Origin: Nocardia aurea
GTDB taxonomy: Bacteria > Actinomycetota > Actinomycetes > Mycobacteriales > Mycobacteriaceae
Direction of reading: 5' to 3'
Assembly: GCF_003123685.1 (NCBI RefSeq)
Contig: NZ_QCYJ01000132.1
Coordinates: 1-64,000, forward strand
Length of the DNA: 64,000 bases
Shown: positions 59,017 to 64,000 of the stretch, one piece after another
Layout: the number at the start of each line of letters is the position of its first letter
How positions within the stretch are numbered: position 1 is the first letter of the stretch
The notes under the pieces: model-generated
The model's database searches: none
What the model was told of the DNA's origin: nothing
Seen by the model: the letters and a program-made list of their open reading frames with translations, nothing else
Translations under genes and position numbers: made by a program

Positions 59017-60375
59017 ATGACAACAAGCGGCTCAGCCCCGCGTACTCGCAAAGCGGGCACCGTCGCCCTGGCCAGCTACATCGGAACCACGATCGAGTGG
59101 TACGACTTCTTCATCTACGGAATTGCCGCCACCCTGGTGTTCCGAAGCCAATTCTTCCCGACCTTCTCCGAACTCGGCGGAACCCTTGCCGCACTCGGCA
59201 CCTTCGCCGTCGGCTTCGTGGCGCGCCCACTCGGCGGGGTGGTCATGGGCCATTTCGGTGATCGGGTGGGCCGGAAGTCGATGTTGGTCGTCTCGCTGAT
59301 GACGATGGGTATCGCTACCACCGCGATTGGACTGATTCCCAATTTCGAAGCCATCGGTATCTGGGCCCCGATTCTGCTGATCGTGCTGCGGCTGGTGCAA
59401 GGGGCCGGAGTCGGCGGCGAATGGGCCGGTGCGGTGCTCATGGCAGTGGAGAACGCTCCTCCGCGGCGCCGCTCGTTATACGGGTGCTTCCCGCAGCTCG
59501 GCCTGCCATCGGGAATCCTGTTGTCGCAGTTGATATTTCTCGTCCTCACTGCAGTGCTTCCCGCTGGCGCCTTCGTCGAATGGGGTTGGCGTATTGCCTT
59601 CCTGATCAGTGCCGTGTTGATCGTGGTAGGCCTCGTCATCCGGTTGCAGATCGAAGACAGCGCCGAATTCGAAAAAATTCGAGAGACAGGCCAAGTGGTC
59701 AAGCTGCCTGTCGTGGAGGTGTTCCGCCTGTCTCGGATTCAGCTCGTCGTCGGCAGTCTCGCCTCTATCGCCGCACCGGCCATCGGGTACCTCGTATCGG
59801 TGTACATGGTCTCCTACGGCACCGAGCAACTGGGCATGGCGACCAGCACAATGCTCTGGATTATCGTCGCGGTGAGCATGCTCTGGATCGGCATGATGCT
59901 GCTCGCCGGAACCGCTGGCGACCGATTCGGCGGCAAAGCCACCTTCCTCGTCGGGGCCGGACTGGCAGTGGTCTGGGCAGTGCCGATGTTTCTTCTTGTG
60001 GACACCGGTTCTGTGGGATGGATGTTCATCGGCCTTGCCGTCATCACTGCGGCCAACGCCGTCATGGCCGGGCCGCAGCCGGCGCTAATCACCGAGATGT
60101 TTCCGATCCGGTTGCGCTACAGCGGTGCATCCGTATGCTACACGGCCGGATCTATCCTGGGCGGAGGTATCACACCGATCCTCGCCACAGCCTTGTTCGC
60201 CCGTTTCGGTAGCAGTCTAGCGGTCTCGGCGCTTCTCGCTGCGGCCGCGGCGATCAGTCTGCTGGCGATCTTGCCAGCAGGAGACCGAATCCTGCGCCCA
60301 GGCGAGACGACGGCTGTCCCAGATCCTGCACGAACCGGCAACAGTTCGATCGAGCCGACTCCCGAGCGCGCCTGA
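59017..60375 (+). CDS. MHS-type major facilitator transporter
   Basis: In this 452-aa protein from the ATG at 59017, twelve hydrophobic segments are visible. The first helix carries GTTIEWYDFFIYG, and the 2-3 loop GHFGDRVGRKSMLV, both diagnostic of the metabolite:H+ symporter family (shikimate, KgtP, dicarboxylate). The in-frame sequence upstream overlaps the CatC-like gene and is not family-like. As the last gene of the catabolic operon it probably imports the methoxylated aromatic acid with protons. Confidence 0.9.
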   Translation: MTTSGSAPRTRKAGTVALASYIGTTIEWYDFFIYGIAATLVFRSQFFPTFSELGGTLAALGTFAVGFVARPLGGVVMGHFGDRVGRKSMLVVSLMTMGIATTAIGLIPNFEAIGIWAPILLIVLRLVQGAGVGGEWAGAVLMAVENAPPRRRSLYGCFPQLGLPSGILLSQLIFLVLTAVLPAGAFVEWGWRIAFLISAVLIVVGLVIRLQIEDSAEFEKIRETGQVVKLPVVEVFRLSRIQLVVGSLASIAAPAIGYLVSVYMVSYGTEQLGMATSTMLWIIVAVSMLWIGMMLLAGTAGDRFGGKATFLVGAGLAVVWAVPMFLLVDTGSVGWMFIGLAVITAANAVMAGPQPALITEMFPIRLRYSGASVCYTAGSILGGGITPILATALFARFGSSLAVSALLAAAAAISLLAILPAGDRILRPGETTAVPDPARTGNSSIEPTPERA

Positions 60376-60380
60376 TCGCA

Positions 60381-60420
60381 TCCCCGGCCGCGGACACCCA
60401 CGGGTGTCCGCGGCCGGGGA
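60381..60420. terminator. perfect 19-bp hairpin between convergent operons
   Basis: TCCCCGGCCGCGGACACCC (60381-60399) is perfectly complementary to GGGTGTCCGCGGCCGGGGA (60402-60420) with a two-base loop. It lies 5 bp after the transporter stop and 3 bp before the response-regulator stop, so it serves both strands. Confidence 0.85.
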
Positions 60421-60423
60421 CAG

Positions 60424-61095
60424 TCATTTCTGTGGTGGAACCAATCCCTCACGTACCGCGACCAGCGCGGCCTGCGTGCGAGAGTTCAGCTGCAGCTTGC
60501 GAAGGACGTTGCTGACATGGGTACGCGCGGTTCGCTCGCTGATCACCAACTCCTTGGCGATCGCCTTGTTCGACTGGCCAGTGGCAACCAGACGCAGCAC
60601 CACCTTCTCACGGTCGGTCAACGCCGATAGTCCGGTCGGCGGGGCGACCATCTCCTGGGTCAGGCGACGCGCGACGGCGGGATCGAGGAAGACCTCGTCA
60701 CGTGCTGCCGCGCGAATCGCCGCAGCGACTTCATCGGGGCCGGCACTCTTCAACAGGTAGCCCGATGCCCCGGCAGCCAGCGCTGCGTGCACCCGCGGCA
60801 TTTCCCCGAAGCTGGTCAGCACGACCACACGAACCCCCGAGTGCGAGCCGATGATTCGCTCGGTCGCGACTGCACCATCCATTCGGGGCATCATGAGGTC
60901 GAGCAGGACGACGTCGGGCAGGGAATCATATGCCGCCATCGTGCCGAGTTTGTTCAACGCGTCCTGACCGTCGGAGGCTTCCTCGACTACGTCAATATCA
61001 TCGAGAACTTCGAAGTAGGCGCGGATTCCGCGCCGGACGACAGCGTGATCGTCGACAAGCATGACCTTGACGGTTTGCGCCGCTATATCATTCAC
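60424..61095 (-). CDS. NarL/FixJ-type response regulator
   Basis: The 223-aa product has a receiver domain with acid pocket VDDHAVVRR (D15, D16), phosphoacceptor D66 (VVLLDLMMP) and lysine KSAGPDE, then a LuxR HTH (LTDREKVVLRLVATGQSNKAI, SERTARTHVSNVLRKL). It should be phosphorylated by the kinase encoded immediately upstream, with which it overlaps by ATGA (61092-61095). It is convergent to the aromatic operon and its likely regulator. Confidence 0.93.
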   Translation of the reverse strand: MNDIAAQTVKVMLVDDHAVVRRGIRAYFEVLDDIDVVEEASDGQDALNKLGTMAAYDSLPDVVLLDLMMPRMDGAVATERIIGSHSGVRVVVLTSFGEMPRVHAALAAGASGYLLKSAGPDEVAAAIRAAARDEVFLDPAVARRLTQEMVAPPTGLSALTDREKVVLRLVATGQSNKAIAKELVISERTARTHVSNVLRKLQLNSRTQAALVAVREGLVPPQK

Positions 61096-62648
61096 GACAT
61101 TCTTCTCCTGTTCGCGGTCGGCGCCTGCCCGGTGATCGGTAGAGTGAACTTAACTACGGTTCCGGTGCTTCTGCCCGCGCCGACAGTGAGGTTTCCGCCC
61201 CACTGCTCGGCGCGCTCGCGCATCGTCTGTAATCCGTACCCAGAGCCTTTTCCAGCGTCCGGGGGCAGCCCGCAGCCGTCGTCGGTCACGGTTCCGCGCA
61301 GCATCGCTTTGCGGACTGCGAGCCGAATCACGACTTTACTGGCATCAGCGTGCTTGACAACGTTGTGTACGGCCTCGGCCACGATCCGGTACGCGTCGTC
61401 GGCCATCGAGCTGTCGATGCTGTCCAGTCCTTGACCGGCGACGATACTGAACCGCATGCCGGTCCTGTTGGTCGTGCTGTCGACCAGCGCCCGCACCGCT
61501 TCTTCGAGCCCCCCGAGTTCGGTGGCCGATACCGGGCGTAGCTCGTGGACCATGGCCCGCAAATCGGCCAGGACCGTCTGCGACAGCAGGCCGACCTCGT
61601 CTGCGATTCGTCGCACTGGCGCCGCAGCAACCGAACTGTTCCGTTGTCCCAATATTTCGAGTGACTTGGCCTGCATCGAGATCGAGAAGACCTGCTGGAC
61701 GATGGAGTCGTGCAGGTCGCGGGCCAGGCGTTGCCGTTCCTCTCGTCGCACGACATCGCGTTCGCGTTGCAGCAGCGCTACGTAGTCGACCGCGACCGCG
61801 GCCTGGTCTGCCATGGCGACGAGGAAGTCGAGGGTGGTGCCCGCCACGGTTTGTCCCGGTGAGAAGAAGACGTTGAGAACCCCGCCGACGCGTCCTCGGA
61901 TGATCAGTGGCACGCTCGCGAACGATTCCCAGCGCAGTTCACCGAGGTACTGATGTAAGGGCTCCCACGCCGGATCTGTCCTGATCGCCGACCAGCGATC
62001 AGAAACCACGATCGGTTCTGCGCCGTGCAACGCCTCAATCATGACCAGTGACGCCCCGCGTTCCTGACACTCCACAAGGCGGTCGAAGAAGTCCGGCCAG
62101 TGCCCGAAGCCAGCCGATCCCATGATTCGCAGAGTCTGGCTGCCGGGATCGATGGTCAGGATCTGCACAGCTGCAACCGCATCGGTCTGCAGGACTTCCT
62201 CGGCCAATGCGTCCAAGGTGGCTGCCAGAGACCCTTGAGAGGCGAGCTTGGCCGCGCTGCGCGCGATCGCCGCCACCCGCCGCTGCCGGTGTCGCTCGTC
62301 GGTCACATCCCGGAAAGCGGCGACCACTCCCTCGCCTTTGGTGAGCGAATGCACTCGAAATGCAAGATCGCGCAGCCGCCCTTGCGAGTCCTCCCATGCC
62401 GCGATCCGTTCGGAGTCGTACTCGAAGAGGCCGGTGTCGCTCGCGCTGCTCGTTTCCGACGCGGGGAACGGTGACGGCGTGCCGACCAACAGATCCACGG
62501 CGCGTCCCAGAAGCCGGGCGCCTGCGGCGTTGACCCACGAGAATGTGCCTTCGGATTTGATAACCGCGAGTCCGTACGGGGCCAGCCGGCCAGCGTCGCG
62601 CTCGGACCGGATCGCCTCCTCGAGCAGGCTTGTTCCTGGATGGTTCAT
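61092..62648 (-). CDS. PAS-GAF sensor histidine kinase (NarX/DevS-like)
   Basis: In this 518-aa soluble kinase, an N-terminal PAS domain (about 20-118, ending AAFRDVTDERHRQ) is followed by a GAF domain (about 135-290) and a HisKA_3 dimerisation helix with H313 (RLARDLHDSIVQQV). A HATPase (NVVKHADAS, DDGCGLPPDAGKGSGYGLQTM) completes it. No transmembrane helix is seen, so the signal is cytoplasmic, possibly an aromatic acid bound by GAF or PAS. It overlaps the LuxR-type regulator upstream by ATGA. Confidence 0.92.
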   Translation of the reverse strand: MNHPGTSLLEEAIRSERDAGRLAPYGLAVIKSEGTFSWVNAAGARLLGRAVDLLVGTPSPFPASETSSASDTGLFEYDSERIAAWEDSQGRLRDLAFRVHSLTKGEGVVAAFRDVTDERHRQRRVAAIARSAAKLASQGSLAATLDALAEEVLQTDAVAAVQILTIDPGSQTLRIMGSAGFGHWPDFFDRLVECQERGASLVMIEALHGAEPIVVSDRWSAIRTDPAWEPLHQYLGELRWESFASVPLIIRGRVGGVLNVFFSPGQTVAGTTLDFLVAMADQAAVAVDYVALLQRERDVVRREERQRLARDLHDSIVQQVFSISMQAKSLEILGQRNSSVAAAPVRRIADEVGLLSQTVLADLRAMVHELRPVSATELGGLEEAVRALVDSTTNRTGMRFSIVAGQGLDSIDSSMADDAYRIVAEAVHNVVKHADASKVVIRLAVRKAMLRGTVTDDGCGLPPDAGKGSGYGLQTMRERAEQWGGNLTVGAGRSTGTVVKFTLPITGQAPTANRRRMS

Positions 62649-64000
62649 GTCTTAGCTCCGTGCGTCTGCGCCTCGTGCTGTGCCATCCACACTGCTACCT
62701 GTGCACGGGAGTCGACACCGATCTTGGCGAAAACCCGTTCGATGTGGCCTTCGACGGTTCGAGGGGACAGCACCAAGCGGGCCGCGATCGCTTTGTTGGT
62801 CAATCCTTCGGTGATGAGCTGGGCGACCTCACGCTCCCTCCGGGTCAACCGTGGGCCCGATGCAGTGTCGGTTGGAGCCATCGGAGTATCACTGATCCCG
62901 GCGATCTCGAGTGGTCGCGCCCGGCCCACATCGTGGAGCTCGTCGAAGCGAGGACCTCCCAATGCCTTGATTGCTGCGTCGCGGCAGGCCGTGGAATGGC
63001 CGGAGAAGAGTGGGCCGAAGGCGTTGATCGTGGTGCCGAAGGAAGTCCACAATGCGCTGGCTGCGCCGAGCAGGCGCGCCGCGTTCTCGAATTCGGTCTG
63101 CGAGGCCGCGATCCATGCCAGCAACTCGACGCCCAGTACCGTACTGACATCATTGGCGTTGGGGGTGACCGCCAGTGCCTCGCGAATCACCCTCGGTTCC
63201 GCGACGGTTCCGGACTCCCCACCCGCGAGCCACTGATCGAGCGTTCGAGCCCACATCGCTTCCGATCGTGCCCAAAGCTCCCCGCGCTGTTCAGCGATGC
63301 CGATGGCATCCTCGCATGCGTTTTGAGCTCCAGCATGATCGCCGACATGAGAGAGGGCGACGCTGTACTGAAACAACCCCCACAACGTGGCAGCGGTGTC
63401 GCCGTGTCGGCGCATGCGAACCAGGGCGGCGTGAAAGAAGCGGACCGCTGCGGAGGCTCTGCCGCTGAACAGATTCGCGGTGCCGGACAGCAGGAGGGCG
63501 TACCCCTGGAGGTGATCGTTGCCGGAGGCACGCGCGATGAAGTCGCATTCGTGTAGCCAGCGCGCCGCCGCGGTGTGATCTCCTTGTAGAAGCGCGATCC
63601 ACGCGGCGACCCACAAGGCGTCTCCGCGCTCAACAGTCGAGTCTTCGACGCTGTCCAGTGCTTGATCAAAAAGGCGTCTTCCGGTGGAAAGAAACCCACC
63701 GAGTGTCCAGTGATAGCGAAGTGCGGACAGCAGGGCGAGGGCCGAGATCTGCTCGCCGGGGTCGGCCAACGACCAATCGAAGGCGGCGCCGAAGTTGTCT
63801 TGTTCGAGACGGAACCGGCGAAGGATCTCGGCTTGCTCGGGACCACACCAGTCGCGGCAGCCACGCTGGGCCAACGCCAGGAAGTAGTCGCGATGCTGCC
63901 TGCGCAGTCTCGCTTCGTCGCCGCTGCGTTCCAGCAACTCGCGCCCGTACTGCCGGATCGTTTCCAAGAGCCGGAAGCGAGGAGTGGGATGGTCGTGACG
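62645..64000 (-). CDS. LuxR-type ATPase regulator, C-terminal part (5' end outside window)
   Basis: The frame is open to the window edge and enters with PRFRLLETIRQYGRELLE, the segment that follows the AAA ATPase core in large LuxR-family regulators (the MalT/LAL-like group with a PfkB-free ATPase). A TPR-like helical region comes next, and the C-terminal HTH reads LTRREREVAQLITEGLTNKA, VLSPRTVEGHIERVFAKIGV. About half the protein is likely missing. It overlaps the kinase start by 4 bp, so all three regulators form one operon. Confidence 0.85.
   Translation of the reverse strand, partial: RHDHPTPRFRLLETIRQYGRELLERSGDEARLRRQHRDYFLALAQRGCRDWCGPEQAEILRRFRLEQDNFGAAFDWSLADPGEQISALALLSALRYHWTLGGFLSTGRRLFDQALDSVEDSTVERGDALWVAAWIALLQGDHTAAARWLHECDFIARASGNDHLQGYALLLSGTANLFSGRASAAVRFFHAALVRMRRHGDTAATLWGLFQYSVALSHVGDHAGAQNACEDAIGIAEQRGELWARSEAMWARTLDQWLAGGESGTVAEPRVIREALAVTPNANDVSTVLGVELLAWIAASQTEFENAARLLGAASALWTSFGTTINAFGPLFSGHSTACRDAAIKALGGPRFDELHDVGRARPLEIAGISDTPMAPTDTASGPRLTRREREVAQLITEGLTNKAIAARLVLSPRTVEGHIERVFAKIGVDSRAQVAVWMAQHEAQTHGAKT

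Noticed and set aside
1..64000. tRNA genes or att sites marking an integrative element
   Set aside because: No cloverleaf-like tRNA sequence, integrase or paired direct att repeats were recognised by reading; a tRNAscan search would be needed to exclude them.

Overview
The window is high-GC DNA with dense codon packing, many GTG starts and ATGA/GTGA gene overlaps. Together with its gene families (PucR-type regulator, FadD-like ligase, actinobacterial MobF relaxase, DUF6907 and DUF4192 proteins), this points to a mycolic-acid-group actinomycete, most likely Nocardia or a close Nocardiaceae relative. No rRNA, tRNA or clear attachment site was recognised, so plasmid versus integrated element cannot be settled from the window.

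Layout. (1) 1-7 kb is a scarred junction. It holds the tail of an IS5-type transposase, a STAND-like NTPase cut off at its 3' end, a VirB4-like 3' remnant, a second transposase tail, a two-gene putative sensor/nuclease module, a membrane-anchored pentapeptide-repeat protein and a YVTN beta-propeller gene that looks poorer in GC than its neighbours. (2) 7-30.5 kb is the backbone of a conjugative element, almost all on the minus strand: a 2017-aa TraA-type relaxase/helicase, a stand-alone paralogue of its C-terminal zinc-ribbon region, SSB, a ParB-like protein, a DUF3085 protein, a prim-pol primase and a run of small unknown proteins in overlapping frames. At its left end sit acquired GNAT, PurN-like and histidine-phosphatase genes. 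(3) 26.4-30.5 kb carries two tandem pairs of a class II glutamine amidotransferase and a zinc-ribbon amidoligase. A broken third amidoligase lies at 38.8-39.0 kb. (4) 31.2-38.8 kb is a cargo block: secreted lipase, PucR regulator, DUF305 plus LVIVD-repeat exported pair, FadD-like ligase and PAS-LuxR regulator. (5) 39-43 kb has further backbone-type unknowns, and 43-46 kb is decayed DNA (SGNH hydrolase and nuclease remnants, one CRISPR-repeat-like hairpin).

(6) 46.3-60.4 kb is a catabolic island for methoxylated aromatic acids. A minus-strand operon (SDR, LigM-like O-demethylase, CHA aldolase, GalB-like hydratase) diverges from a plus-strand operon: folC, pabB, a second LigM-like demethylase, metF, purU, folD, ligA, ligB, alpha/beta hydrolase, CatC-like protein, MHS transporter. 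Read together, the two demethylases move O-methyl groups to tetrahydrofolate. MetF, FolD and PurU oxidise the methyl group to formate and release free THF. PabB and FolC appear to enlarge and retain the folate pool. LigAB opens the ring, and GalB plus the aldolase finish to pyruvate and oxaloacetate. No LigC, LigI or dedicated oxalomesaconate tautomerase is present, so gallate or 3-O-methylgallate (from syringate) fits better than protocatechuate. (7) 60.4-64 kb holds a LuxR-type ATPase regulator (running off the window), a PAS-GAF histidine kinase and a NarL-type response regulator, overlapping as one operon and probably controlling the island.

The two most notable systems are the self-contained folate-recycling demethylation/meta-cleavage island and the duplicated amidoligase-amidotransferase pairs on the conjugative backbone.
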